Shown: piece by piece, positions 1 through 7,844 of the stretch
Layout: each line of letters starts with the position of its first letter
Numbering within the stretch: position 1 is the first letter of the stretch
Assembly: GCA_946536145.1 (NCBI GenBank)
Contig: CAMNEA010000009.1
Span: forward strand, 1-64,000
Length of the DNA: 64,000 bases
Direction: 5' to 3'
Source of the DNA: an uncultured Butyrivibrio sp.
GTDB lineage: Bacteria; Bacillota; Clostridia; Lachnospirales; Lachnospiraceae
Program-made: the position numbers and the translations under genes
Notes under the pieces: model-generated
The model's database searches: none
Seen by the model: the letters and a program-made list of their open reading frames with translations, nothing else
What the model was told of the DNA's origin: nothing

Positions 1-5
1 TTTTT

Positions 6-34
6 TGTAACCTTTTCTTTTGGCCAATTGTAGT
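6..34 (+). promoter_or_regulatory. possible ECF-type promoter of the sigma gene
   Basis: TGTAAC at 6-11 is followed after 17 bases by TGTAGT at 29-34. A TGTAAC-like -35 box is the hallmark of ECF promoters that drive their own sigma gene. The position, about 35 bases before the sigma gene start, fits autoregulation. The -10 part is weak, so this is a suggestion only. Confidence 0.35.
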
Positions 35-67
35 ATTAATATAAGGCCTTAAATGAAGGAGCATCAA

Positions 68-550
68 ATGAGATTACCTGTACAGGAACTAATGAATATG
101 TACAAGAACAATGTGTACGCGGTGGCATTCAATATTTGTAAAAATGCCAGCGATGCGGAAGATGTTGTCCAAGATACATTTCTTCAGTACTACATGACGC
201 ATAAAAGCTTTGATAATGAACAGCACATACGTGCATGGCTACTCAGAGTGGCAATTAATAAAGCAAAAAATATACAGTCCTCTTTCTGGCATAGAAATGG
301 AATGCCCTTGGATGATTATATTGAGACATTTTCCTTTGAGACACCGGAAACGAAGGAACTATTTGAAGAGGTTATGAAGCTGCCTAAAAAATATAGAGTT
401 GTAGTACACCTTTTTTACTACGAAGACTACAGCATCAAAGAGATAGCCAAGATACTCAGAACCACAGAAAGCAATATAAAGGTCAGATTATCACGCGGAC
501 GTGCAAAACTAAAAGACGCACTTAAGGAGGGCTGGGAAGATGAGCAATAG
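68..550 (+). CDS. ECF-type RNA polymerase sigma factor
   Basis: This is a 160-residue sigma-70 family protein of extracytoplasmic-function type, which directs RNA polymerase to a small promoter set. Region 2 is at about residues 10-75, with the typical ASDAEDVVQDTF core and the RAWLLRVAINKAKN helix. Region 4 is at about 105-155, ending in YSIKEIAKILRTTESNIKVRLSRGRAKLK, the -35-binding helix-turn-helix. There is no C-terminal extension. I start it at the ATG at 68 because AAGGAG (56-61) lies six bases upstream; the ATG at 53 overlaps that site and would add five residues. The stop overlaps the start of the next gene, so the two are translationally coupled, as usual for a sigma/anti-sigma pair. 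The signal sensed is unknown. Confidence 0.88.
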   Translation: MRLPVQELMNMYKNNVYAVAFNICKNASDAEDVVQDTFLQYYMTHKSFDNEQHIRAWLLRVAINKAKNIQSSFWHRNGMPLDDYIETFSFETPETKELFEEVMKLPKKYRVVVHLFYYEDYSIKEIAKILRTTESNIKVRLSRGRAKLKDALKEGWEDEQ

Positions 551-1166
551 AGAACAGTACAAAAAAGCATTTTCGGTTTTACAGACCTCCAGTGACTTTA
601 CTTTGGAGGATGAAAAAATGGCAATATTAAAGAAAAAAGCAATGTTAAGAACTTTCGCTGCTGCAGTTGCGGCCTGCTTCGTAATTGTTGGTGGTTCCGG
701 AACGGCTTATGCTGCAAATGTTGGTGGAATCCAAAGAACAATTCAGTTATGGATGCATGGCGACCAGACTGATGTAACCATTGACTTTGATGGATCAGGT
801 AATTATACCATGGAATATACCGACACAGATGGAAATGTAAGAGAAGCTGGCGGAGGAGGTGTTGCTATCGAGGCTGATGGCACAGAGAGAGCCCTGACAG
901 AGGATGAATTGATACTGCATCTTTCCAGAGAAGTAGATGTAAGTTATAACGATGATGGCAAGATAATGCTATATTTTCAGGAGCAGGCTGTTGATATAAC
1001 TGATAAGTTTGAAAATGATACCTGTTATGTTTTCCTTAATGGAACCGATATAAGCCTTTATGTAACAGTACTTAAAGAGAAAGACGGAGCTTTTCACATC
1101 GCTTCAAGCCCTAATAGATACCTGCAATTCAAAGAAACTGAGCCTGGCATATATACATCATATTGA
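540..1166 (+). CDS. probable membrane-anchored anti-sigma-like protein
   Basis: This 208-residue protein has a short cytoplasmic N-terminus (about 1-35), one transmembrane segment (about 37-57, rich in Ala and Val) and a 150-residue outer domain rich in Asp, Gly and Thr. It overlaps the ECF sigma gene by 11 bases, the classic position of an anti-sigma factor. I see no zinc-binding HxxxCxxC motif, so it is not a ZAS-type anti-sigma. Function is inferred from position and topology only. A surface protein under control of the sigma factor is the alternative. The GGAGGG at 526-531 inside the sigma gene is its ribosome binding site. Confidence 0.6.
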   Translation: MSNREQYKKAFSVLQTSSDFTLEDEKMAILKKKAMLRTFAAAVAACFVIVGGSGTAYAANVGGIQRTIQLWMHGDQTDVTIDFDGSGNYTMEYTDTDGNVREAGGGGVAIEADGTERALTEDELILHLSREVDVSYNDDGKIMLYFQEQAVDITDKFENDTCYVFLNGTDISLYVTVLKEKDGAFHIASSPNRYLQFKETEPGIYTSY

Positions 1167-1240
1167 TTGAATTGTTACTGAAATCGTAATATGGGGGTAG
1201 GAGTTATTTTAGAAGGTATATTAGTCTTTGGTAAAGAGAC

Positions 1241-1275
1241 TGACCATTCATTACAAAAAAGTGTCCATTCATGAC
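1241..1275 (+). promoter_or_regulatory. LytTR-type direct-repeat operator 1 (before the first response regulator)
   Basis: TGACCATTCATTAC (1241) and TGTCCATTCATGAC (1262) form a direct repeat with a 21-bp period, two helical turns, on one DNA face. LytTR proteins such as AgrA, VirR and ComE bind two 9-bp direct repeats separated by about 12 bp. The site lies between the sigma/anti-sigma pair and the LytTR regulator gene at 1404, which suggests autoregulation. A TATTTC that could serve as the -10 box follows a few bases after the second repeat. Confidence 0.7.
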
Positions 1276-1332
1276 ATGAATATTTCTGTAATGATTGCTG
1301 TGATGTTATGATGAATATAGGATTATGTCGAA

Positions 1333-1366
1333 AATGCTTACATGGATGTCCGTGCTAAGCATTTTT
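1333..1366 (+). terminator. terminator-like hairpin in the leader of the first LytTR gene
   Basis: AATGCTTA-CATGG pairs with CCGTGCTAAGCATT around a four-base loop, with one bulge, and is followed by TTTTT. By form it is an intrinsic terminator. It sits downstream of operator 1 and 38 bases before the regulator start codon, so it would lie in the regulator leader transcript. It may also simply end transcripts that read through from the sigma/anti-sigma operon. Confidence 0.7.
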
Positions 1367-1403
1367 GCGTTTGCAGGGGAAACAGTATAAGAGGCAAGGG
1401 TTC

Positions 1404-2168
1404 ATGGGAAAGTATTGTTTTGCAGTATGTGATGACGAAAAGGCTGTAAGGGATTTACTACATGTATGGCTGTCTGACAGTTCATATAAAGCAGATATAA
1501 GAGAATATGTTTCCGGGGAAGAACTGATAAAAGACATAGATGCCGGAATAAAGATTGATGTCCTTTTCCTTGATATTGCCATGGACGGGAATGACGGCAT
1601 AGAGACGGCAAGAGAGCTTGGCTGCCGCATAGAGCATAACGGGAAAAGCATGCGTGCCTCAAGGCCGCTGATCATATATGTGACCGGTATTCCTGACAGA
1701 ATGGGTGATGCCTTTGGAGTCAAGGCTTATGGATATCTTTTGAAACCGGTAGATCGGTTTTCTTTTGATGGCGAACTTCACAGGGCAATTGAAGAGCTGA
1801 AAAAGTTAGATGCTCAGCTTGTGTGTGAGACAACATACGAGAAGTCAGAGGATAATTTTATAGCGCTTCAATCCGGTAAAGGTTTGATAAACTTAAATCT
1901 TAAGGATATTCTGTACATTGAAAGCTCAGGAAGAAAAGCCGTAGTGCATTTGCCAGATCAGAACTATGAAATCTACAAGCCTATGTCCGAATTTGAATGC
2001 GAACTCGGCAAAAACTATTTCAGGATTCATAGAGGTTATATTGTCAACATGAAGCATGTAAAAGGGTATTCAAAATCCGAAGCCAAGATTGATAATGGTG
2101 AATCACTGATCATCTCAAAATATAAATATGCAGATTTCATCAAGGCGTACTTGGATTTTATATCATGA
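1404..2168 (+). CDS. LytTR-family response regulator 1 (AgrA-like)
   Basis: This is a 254-residue two-component response regulator. The receiver domain (about 1-125) has the acidic pocket DD at 10-11, phospho-acceptor Asp57 in DVLFLDIAMDG, the conserved Thr in YVTGIPD and Lys in YLLKPVD. A LytTR DNA-binding domain (about 155-254) follows, with the typical ILYIESSGRKAVVH and FRIHRGYIVNMKHVKG motifs. LytTR domains bind direct repeats with a 21-bp period, and one lies just upstream. The kinase gene follows 53 bases downstream. I start at the ATG at 1404, where the receiver fold begins; an in-frame TTG at 1365 falls in the leader hairpin T-run and is unlikely. The reading matches AgrA/VirR/ComE-type regulators, but no signal-peptide gene is visible nearby. 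Confidence 0.9.
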   Translation: MGKYCFAVCDDEKAVRDLLHVWLSDSSYKADIREYVSGEELIKDIDAGIKIDVLFLDIAMDGNDGIETARELGCRIEHNGKSMRASRPLIIYVTGIPDRMGDAFGVKAYGYLLKPVDRFSFDGELHRAIEELKKLDAQLVCETTYEKSEDNFIALQSGKGLINLNLKDILYIESSGRKAVVHLPDQNYEIYKPMSEFECELGKNYFRIHRGYIVNMKHVKGYSKSEAKIDNGESLIISKYKYADFIKAYLDFIS

Positions 2169-2221
2169 CTCGTATGTTTAACGCAGATGCAGACAATTAA
2201 TAATTTGAACATGGGGGCTTT

Positions 2222-3625
2222 ATGACGGAGCAGATATTTCGAATTGTAGAAGAATGCTATGGGATTATGATTATTCTTGTCCGAGGCATTCTTCTTGGAT
2301 TTCTTATTAATGCTTTTATAAGTGATGATGTCATGGACAGGGCAAAAAAGATAGTGATTTCGATAGTTATTACTGCCGAAGGGGCAACTCTTTTTGTGGT
2401 GCCTTTTTCAACCAGAGGTGCCTGGACCATTATAAGTCTGTTGACGATACTGGCTGTATTCTATTTCTATGATAAAAGGATTTTGCCGCATATCGTGTTC
2501 GTCTATTTCCTATGGCAGAACATGTTTTTTGTATGGTACATCATGAATATTGTCCTGTCTGATTACATATCCATATGGTTCACACAGAACATAGACTATT
2601 CACAGGGTGATGCGCTTGCTGTATTTTATGGCAGGATGATGGTTCAGATGGCACTGGAGATAGTGTTCCTGGCAGCGGCTTTCATCGCTATCTATTTCTG
2701 CATTGAAAAGATATGCGTGCACAAGCGGGACATGTCCTGGACTGAGGCACTTTATCTTTCAATATATTCCGGGGTGTCCTATGTTATTGCCTACCTCATT
2801 GCAGAGGTCATGGTGGTTCCGCTGGAAAAGGAAGTATTTATTCTCCTGGATGAAAAGAAGAACCTTAAGCTTGTACTACCAATCCTGGCTATTCTCATAT
2901 TCATTGGAGAGATGTCCGCTATCGCAACATGGCAGCGGTACAGAAGACTAAAGGAAGAGGAATTGTTGCTACAGGAACAGGTCCGTGAGCAGGAGTTTCT
3001 TCGGAAAAAGATTGAATACACAGAAAAGCACCATGATCAGATCAGAACACTGCGCCATGATATGGCTGGAAAGCTGATGATACTGAAAAGCTTTATTGAA
3101 AACAACCGGTATCAGGATGCCTCGCAGTTCCTTAGTGAAATGGATATAGAACTTAATGCAGGCGGTGTTAAGTATTCTACCGGGAATCCTGTTACTGATG
3201 TTGTCATAAATGAGGCGGCATCTCAGGCGGAAAAACTTGGATGCTCCTTTGATTGCGATTTTTCTTTTCCTGTGGAAAAGAATATCAGCGCCATGGATAT
3301 GGCTATTGTGCTCAATAATCTTCTGGATAATGCATTGGAAGCAGTGGTGGTCATTCCGGAAGAAGACCGCTTCATAAAGATATCAGGCACTTCAAAAGAT
3401 AACTTTTATCTGATAAAAACAGAAAACTCATATGATGGAAAGGTTATCAGAGGGGCTGATAACAGCATTGTAAGCAAAAAGAAAGATGCTTCGGAGTCTG
3501 ACAAGCATGGAATTGGATTAAAGAGTGTTATGCAGATTTCTGACAAGTACCTGGGAGTCATGGACGTGAAGACGGAAAATAAGGTCTTTGAAGTGAAAGT
3601 AATGCTCCAAAACACAGGAAACTGA
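2222..3625 (+). CDS. AgrC-like GHKL sensor histidine kinase 1
   Basis: This is a 467-residue sensor kinase. About six transmembrane segments fill residues 1-240, followed by a coiled linker rich in Glu and Lys, a degenerate phospho-acceptor motif LRHDM (His279), and a GHKL ATPase with N-box NNLLDNALEAV (about 370) and G-box HGIGLKS (about 435). This layout belongs to the AgrC/NatK/ComD class, which usually reads peptide signals through the membrane part and phosphorylates a LytTR regulator. It forms an operon with the regulator at 1404. Its stop codon (3623-3625) overlaps the first repeat of operator 2. The signal is unknown: no AgrB peptidase or AgrD peptide gene is seen in the window. Confidence 0.88.
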   Translation: MTEQIFRIVEECYGIMIILVRGILLGFLINAFISDDVMDRAKKIVISIVITAEGATLFVVPFSTRGAWTIISLLTILAVFYFYDKRILPHIVFVYFLWQNMFFVWYIMNIVLSDYISIWFTQNIDYSQGDALAVFYGRMMVQMALEIVFLAAAFIAIYFCIEKICVHKRDMSWTEALYLSIYSGVSYVIAYLIAEVMVVPLEKEVFILLDEKKNLKLVLPILAILIFIGEMSAIATWQRYRRLKEEELLLQEQVREQEFLRKKIEYTEKHHDQIRTLRHDMAGKLMILKSFIENNRYQDASQFLSEMDIELNAGGVKYSTGNPVTDVVINEAASQAEKLGCSFDCDFSFPVEKNISAMDMAIVLNNLLDNALEAVVVIPEEDRFIKISGTSKDNFYLIKTENSYDGKVIRGADNSIVSKKKDASESDKHGIGLKSVMQISDKYLGVMDVKTENKVFEVKVMLQNTGN

Positions 3626-3657
3626 CTATTCATTACATAAACATGTCCGTTCATTAC
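3623..3657 (+). promoter_or_regulatory. LytTR-type direct-repeat operator 2
   Basis: TGACTATTCATTAC (3623) and TGTCCGTTCATTAC (3644) are 21 bp apart. As in operator 1, both repeats end in CATTAC or CATGAC rather than the CATGC seen in most later sites. The site overlaps the end of kinase 1 and precedes the FliD-like gene at 3736. Confidence 0.7.
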
Positions 3658-3669
3658 ATACCTATTTAA

Positions 3670-3735
3670 ACGCCTCCTTTTGTAGACGATACTTGAAATA
3701 GATAAAGTGATCGTCCTTAAGAGGAGGTGTTTTTT
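3670..3735 (+). promoter_or_regulatory. leader hairpin that pairs with the ribosome binding site and ends in a T-run
   Basis: ACGCCTCCTTTTG (3670 onward) pairs with AAGAGGAGGTGT (3719-3730). The stem continues inward through GACGAT/ATCGTC and ACTT/AAGT, giving a long hairpin of about 60 bases. The GGAGG Shine-Dalgarno sequence is inside the 3' arm and TTTTTT follows directly before the ATG at 3736. The structure could stop transcription, block ribosome entry, or both. Confidence 0.72.
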
Positions 3736-4494
3736 ATGAACTTTGGACAAAACTATTTTGATGTCCTGACAAGCAGGATAGGCGGAGCCTCCAACATTTG
3801 GAACAGACAGGGAACGTCGCATGTGAATAACAGGAGCAGGACTACAGGAACCCGTGGAACATCCAGATCTTCTGGTATCGGTGGCAATAACAGCTATTTT
3901 GGCCTTAGTGCCAACACCATAAAGGCTATGAACAATGCTTATAATGCCACTAACAACAGGTCTTACATGGCAGATGCGAATGTCGCTGATGGCGCTGTGA
4001 AGGTTGAAAATGCCGGACGTAAACTTTCCTACGGTGAGGTGTATGAGGAGAAGAACACTGATCAGCTCCTTAAGACCGTAAAGAATTTTGTAGAAGGTTA
4101 CAACGAAGTCAGCACAAATGCCAGAAATACTACGAGTACAACTGTCAGAAACAGAGCAGGCTGGATGAGGGAAGATGCTCTTAACAATGTATCAGATCTC
4201 AGAAAGATTGGTATCGGCTATGACAGTAAGACCGGTGAACTCTCTGTGGATGAGGATGTTTTCAAGGGAGCAAACAAAGATGATATAAAGAAAGCATTTG
4301 CAGGAGCAGGATCCTTTGGACAGAGAATGCGTAACAATGCTTCCCTGACATCCCAGGCAGCGGTTACAGCAAGCAGATATTCGGTAACTACCGGTATATA
4401 TGGTTCAAATGGACGATATGGAACAAACAATCTGCTTGGCGGATATGGTGGATACGGATCTTTCCTTTCATCCATGTTCTCCAGATGGTTCTAA
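3736..4494 (+). CDS. small protein with a FliD-like C-terminal domain, no signal peptide
   Basis: This protein has 252 residues. The N-terminal third is low-complexity, rich in Asn, Arg, Ser, Thr and Gly. From about residue 95 it resembles the C-terminal part of flagellar filament caps (FliD): KTVKNFVEGYNEVST, then WMREDALNN, then LRKIGIGYDSKTGELSVDED, followed by a helix with FGQRMRNNA. True FliD is about twice as long, so this is a cut-down relative. The end is rich in Gly, Tyr and Phe. No Sec signal is present; FliD-type proteins leave through the flagellar export apparatus, which may apply here. GGAGG at 3723-3727 supports the ATG at 3736; a GTG at 3727 is the alternative. It is probably transcribed with the next gene from operator 2. 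Confidence 0.6.
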   Translation: MNFGQNYFDVLTSRIGGASNIWNRQGTSHVNNRSRTTGTRGTSRSSGIGGNNSYFGLSANTIKAMNNAYNATNNRSYMADANVADGAVKVENAGRKLSYGEVYEEKNTDQLLKTVKNFVEGYNEVSTNARNTTSTTVRNRAGWMREDALNNVSDLRKIGIGYDSKTGELSVDEDVFKGANKDDIKKAFAGAGSFGQRMRNNASLTSQAAVTASRYSVTTGIYGSNGRYGTNNLLGGYGGYGSFLSSMFSRWF

Positions 4495-4547
4495 GGTAGC
4501 ACTTTCAGTAACTATATCTGTTTACACAAATACGAGGACAATGACAT

Positions 4548-5531
4548 ATGAAGATAGCTAATAGTGATGTGTGCTCTAATGCAAACTACAGCTATCAAAA
4601 GGATTTGAAGACAGGCGGCGCAGGGACAGGCGGATTTTTTGCTGGGATTGTAGAAAAGCACGTAGAAAAAGAAAAGACTGATTATAAAGCCTCCGGCAAG
4701 GTACAAACCGAAGACGGAAGGGACATTAAGGTTGACGTTGATGTAAGCATGGCCCGTCAGAAAGAACATGAAACCTTTATACCAATGTCATCTCCACTGG
4801 ACAACCTGTTTGACCCTCTTATCATCAATTATAATGCGCAGACTTCCGGGCTCAGCGATAAGAAATTTAAGTTTGATCTGGATGCCGATGGCAAGGAGGA
4901 TGAAATCTCCATGACAAAGGCAGGAAGCGGATTCCTTGCCCTTGATAAAAACGATGATGGAAAGATTAATGACGGCACAGAGCTCTTTGGTGTAAAGAGC
5001 GGTGACGGCTTCAAGGACCTTGCCGAATACGATACTGATGGTAACGGCTGGATTGATGAAAACGATGAGGTTTTTGACAAGCTCAAAGTCTGGAGCAAGA
5101 CAGACGATGGAAAAGATGAGATGAAGAGCCTGAAAGAAGCGGGAGTAGGTGCAATTTTCCTGGGATCCGAAGATACGGAGTTTACCCTTGATGGCGAGGA
5201 CGGCGTTCTGGATGGAAAGGTGCGAAAAACAGGTATATTCCTAAAAGAAGATGGCACTGCTGGAACAATCCAGCACGTTGATCTTGCCATCAAAGGCCGC
5301 GAATCAGAACTTATGAGTGCAGCAGAGAAACTGGATGAAGTTTTGGAAAAAATGCGTAGCGAGAACTCCCAGAGGAGCAGGCGCAATAACAACAATGATA
5401 ATGCAAGACGCCGGGCTCAGAGAGCAGCGAGACAGAAGAAGCAGCTTGAGGACTATCAGAAGAGGCAGGATCTCAATAAAGAATTGACTGAAAAAGCCAT
5501 AGAGCATAGGAAAATGCTATATGGAATATAA
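4548..5531 (+). CDS. protein with calcium-loop (EF-hand/RTX-associated) repeats, no signal peptide
   Basis: This protein has 327 residues. The middle (about 105-185) contains acidic loops of calcium-binding type: FDLDADGKEDE, LDKNDDGKINDGTELFG and YDTDGNGWIDENDEVFDKLKVW. The same arrangement recurs in many large secreted RTX-like bacterial proteins, where it follows FLD-type repeats. The C-terminal 70 residues are a basic, glutamine-rich helix. The N-terminus (MKIANSDVCSNANYSYQ) is not a Sec signal. It lies 53 bases after the FliD-like gene with ACGAGGA as ribosome binding site, and an intrinsic terminator follows. A role outside the cell, stabilised by calcium, is inference. Confidence 0.6.
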   Translation: MKIANSDVCSNANYSYQKDLKTGGAGTGGFFAGIVEKHVEKEKTDYKASGKVQTEDGRDIKVDVDVSMARQKEHETFIPMSSPLDNLFDPLIINYNAQTSGLSDKKFKFDLDADGKEDEISMTKAGSGFLALDKNDDGKINDGTELFGVKSGDGFKDLAEYDTDGNGWIDENDEVFDKLKVWSKTDDGKDEMKSLKEAGVGAIFLGSEDTEFTLDGEDGVLDGKVRKTGIFLKEDGTAGTIQHVDLAIKGRESELMSAAEKLDEVLEKMRSENSQRSRRNNNNDNARRRAQRAARQKKQLEDYQKRQDLNKELTEKAIEHRKMLYGI

Positions 5532-5546
5532 GAGCCATGAACCTTC

Positions 5547-5580
5547 AGGGACATTCCGGATTGGAGTGTCCCTATTTTTG
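5547..5580 (+). terminator. intrinsic terminator after the calcium-loop gene
   Basis: AGGGACA (5547-5553) pairs with TGTCCCT (5567-5573), followed by ATTTTTG. It closes the transcript that starts at operator 2 and separates it from operator 3. Confidence 0.75.
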
Positions 5581-5588
5581 TCCTTCCA

Positions 5589-5624
5589 CCGTCGTTTTAC
5601 GCCATTTTACCGTCGTTTCATGCA
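5589..5624 (+). promoter_or_regulatory. LytTR-type direct-repeat operator 3 (before the second response regulator)
   Basis: CCGTCGTTTTACGC and CCGTCGTTTCATGC are 21 bp apart (G at 5591 and 5612). The core reads GTCGTT instead of GTCTATT, so this is the most divergent of the nine sites. A TATTTTA that could be the -10 box begins eight bases after the second CATG. It lies about 70 bases before the regulator at 5690. Confidence 0.65.
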
Positions 5625-5689
5625 GCCATATTTTATTTCAATGCGAATATCCGATATCATAATTATATGAATAGAAAGAAGGTGTTCCT

Positions 5690-6400
5690 ATGAACATTTT
5701 AATTTGTGATGATGATAAAAAGGATTTAACGAAGCTTCGGGATATGATTGAAAAATATGATAAAGAAAAACGTATCGGTATGTCTATTAGTGAGTGCGGC
5801 TCAGGAGAAGAACTGCTAAAAGCTATATCTAAAAATGCTGACATAGATGCAATTTTCCTTGACATAAACATGGATGACATGGATGGTCTTACTGTTGCTA
5901 AAAATATCCGCGAAAAGAATGAAGATGTTCCTATCGTTCTTGTTACGGCCTATATGAATTATGCTCTTGATGGTTATAAAGTAAGGGCGAGCCGTTTCCT
6001 CATAAAGGATGATCTAGACAAAACTTTTTCAGAATGCATGGACAATCTATGCCATGAGAAAAAACGAAAATCTAACAAAATACTATTCTCTTGTGTGGGC
6101 GGTGAAGTATGCCTGCAAGCATCAGATATTCTGTTGATTGAAACCGCAGGGCATAAAAATACTATTAGATTGAAAAATGAGTCCTATCAGATATACAAGA
6201 AGCTTGATGACATGGAGGAACAGCTTAAAAGTCATGGCTTTCTAAGGGTGCATAACAGCTTCCTTGTAAATATGGATCATATCCGTAATATCAACAACTA
6301 TGTCCTCACTATGGATGATGGGAGGCAGTTGCCAATCCCTAGAGCCAGATATAAAGAGGTGCGAAGGATATTTGCACTGTTTGCAGGTGAAAAAATATGA
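5690..6400 (+). CDS. LytTR-family response regulator 2
   Basis: This is a 236-residue response regulator of the same type as the one at 1404. The receiver (about 1-120) has DDD at 7-9 in LICDDDKKD, phospho-acceptor Asp58 in IFLDINMDDMDG, Thr in LVTAYMNYA and Lys in SRFLIKDD. The LytTR domain (about 135-236) includes ILLIETAGHKNTIRL and FLRVHNSFLVNMDHIRNI. It is preceded by AGAAGG and by operator 3, and its last codon overlaps the start of the kinase gene at 6397, so the pair is translationally coupled. Most remaining operators (4 to 9) follow this gene and share one sequence, which makes it the likelier regulator of them; that is inference. Confidence 0.9.
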   Translation: MNILICDDDKKDLTKLRDMIEKYDKEKRIGMSISECGSGEELLKAISKNADIDAIFLDINMDDMDGLTVAKNIREKNEDVPIVLVTAYMNYALDGYKVRASRFLIKDDLDKTFSECMDNLCHEKKRKSNKILFSCVGGEVCLQASDILLIETAGHKNTIRLKNESYQIYKKLDDMEEQLKSHGFLRVHNSFLVNMDHIRNINNYVLTMDDGRQLPIPRARYKEVRRIFALFAGEKI

Positions 6401-7671
6401 TGGCATGGATAGTTTTCTTTGCAGAGGGAATAATTGAGACGGCATTAAGTATATATTTTTATGATTCATTTCTTGAATGCAAATGGAATTTGAGTGGAAA
6501 GATTATATGCAGTATGGGACTTTATGCTGCTTGTATAGCAGAAGCATTGTTTGTTGAAGCTTTATCAAGTGAGTTTTACCCTCTGAAAATACTGATACTG
6601 GTATTGGTGAATATCATTTATATTATTGTGTGCTATAAAGCATCTGCTTTTATTGGGATTTTCTTTGCGGGTTCAAAAGTTCTAATGCTGATTTTGTTTG
6701 AATCCATCATTGTTGGAATAAGTCAGGTCGCTTTTGGGGATAAAGAATTAGCGCGTTTCTTATTATTGATACCGTTTGCCTTGTTTTTCTGCACTACTTT
6801 TATTCTTAGAAAGCAGCTTACATATTTAAAACAATTACTGAAGCATTCATCTAACAAGATTTATAATTTCATTTGGATCCCGTTTTCAAGTGTTATTGCA
6901 GGCTTTTACTTTGCGACACTATTTGTGAGTGGTGCTATGGGGTCCTTCGAAATATTTGTATCAATATTACTGATTGTAGTTAATATTGCAGCTCTTTTCA
7001 TCTTACAGGAATTATTGAAAAAGGATGAAGAAATACGCTTGTCTGCTGTACAGATAGAGCACAAGCAGAACCAGCTTCAGGCTTTCAGGGATATGCAGTC
7101 ACTATATGAGCGCCAAGGGAAAAAGCTTCATGATTATAAAAAGCAGCTTGCAACCATACAGGAACTATTAGCCAGTGGTGACGTGGAATCCGCTACAGAT
7201 TATGTGGAGAAGTTAACCAAAAGTATATCTGTGGAGATATCTGAGGTAAATGTAGGACATCCAGTTATAAATGCTGTTTTGAATCAGCAGTATCGTATAG
7301 CCAAGGAAAAGGGAATTGGAATGACATTTGCTGTCAGTGATCTTCATGATATAAGGATTTCTGATGAGGATATTGTTGTTCTTTTGGGAAATCTCATAGA
7401 AAACGCAATACATGAGTGTGAAAAAGTCATTCTTTCCGGAAGCAATGCATCTATACAGGTTAAATTTGTTGAGAAAGACGGCAATTTTATACTTATGGTA
7501 AAGAACCCGGTGAAGCAAAAAGTCATAATTGAAGATAACAAGGTTCAGACCACTTTCGCTGAGAACCATGGCATAGGGCTTTCTAATGTAGAGGAAGTAA
7601 CAGCGAAATACGATGGGAGCTTTGCTATTGCTTGTACTGAGGAAGAATTCAGTGCAGTTGTGATGATATAG
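6397..7671 (+). CDS. AgrC-like GHKL sensor histidine kinase 2
   Basis: This 424-residue sensor kinase has six or so membrane helices in residues 1-205, a coiled linker, the phospho-acceptor motif LHDYKKQL (about residue 245), the N-box GNLIENAIHEC (about 330) and the G-box HGIGLSNVEEV (about 388). It is the coupled partner of regulator 2, whose stop overlaps its start by four bases. The general layout is that of kinase 1, but the sequences differ widely, so they form two separate signalling lines. As with kinase 1, no peptide-signal gene is visible beside it. Confidence 0.88.
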   Translation: MMAWIVFFAEGIIETALSIYFYDSFLECKWNLSGKIICSMGLYAACIAEALFVEALSSEFYPLKILILVLVNIIYIIVCYKASAFIGIFFAGSKVLMLILFESIIVGISQVAFGDKELARFLLLIPFALFFCTTFILRKQLTYLKQLLKHSSNKIYNFIWIPFSSVIAGFYFATLFVSGAMGSFEIFVSILLIVVNIAALFILQELLKKDEEIRLSAVQIEHKQNQLQAFRDMQSLYERQGKKLHDYKKQLATIQELLASGDVESATDYVEKLTKSISVEISEVNVGHPVINAVLNQQYRIAKEKGIGMTFAVSDLHDIRISDEDIVVLLGNLIENAIHECEKVILSGSNASIQVKFVEKDGNFILMVKNPVKQKVIIEDNKVQTTFAENHGIGLSNVEEVTAKYDGSFAIACTEEEFSAVVMI

Positions 7672-7689
7672 ATATTGATTACTAATCTA

Positions 7690-7724
7690 TGTCTATTTAT
7701 GTCATTTTAACGTCTATTCATGCA
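7690..7724 (+). promoter_or_regulatory. LytTR-type direct-repeat operator 4
   Basis: GTCTATTTATGTC (7691) and GTCTATTCATGCA (7712) are 21 bp apart, joined by an AT-rich spacer ending in TTTTAAC. Together with the preceding AAC, the second copy gives AACGTCTAT, one base from the published LytTR consensus [TA][AC][CA]GTTN[AG][TG]. It opens the transcript of the genes at 7845 and 8736. Confidence 0.75.
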
Positions 7725-7844
7725 ACAGAGGTTATTGTTTCTTATTCTGATGACGAAAAGAGATATAGAAAACTATTCTTATCGGAAAAATTGAATATTT
7801 TCATGAAATGGATGTCGGCGTCATTTACAAGGAGGTAAACGATT

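Noticed and set aside
1404-7671. Complete agr-type quorum sensing locus
   Set aside because: Kinases and regulators fit, but no AgrB or AgrD gene is found in the window, so the full system is not supported.
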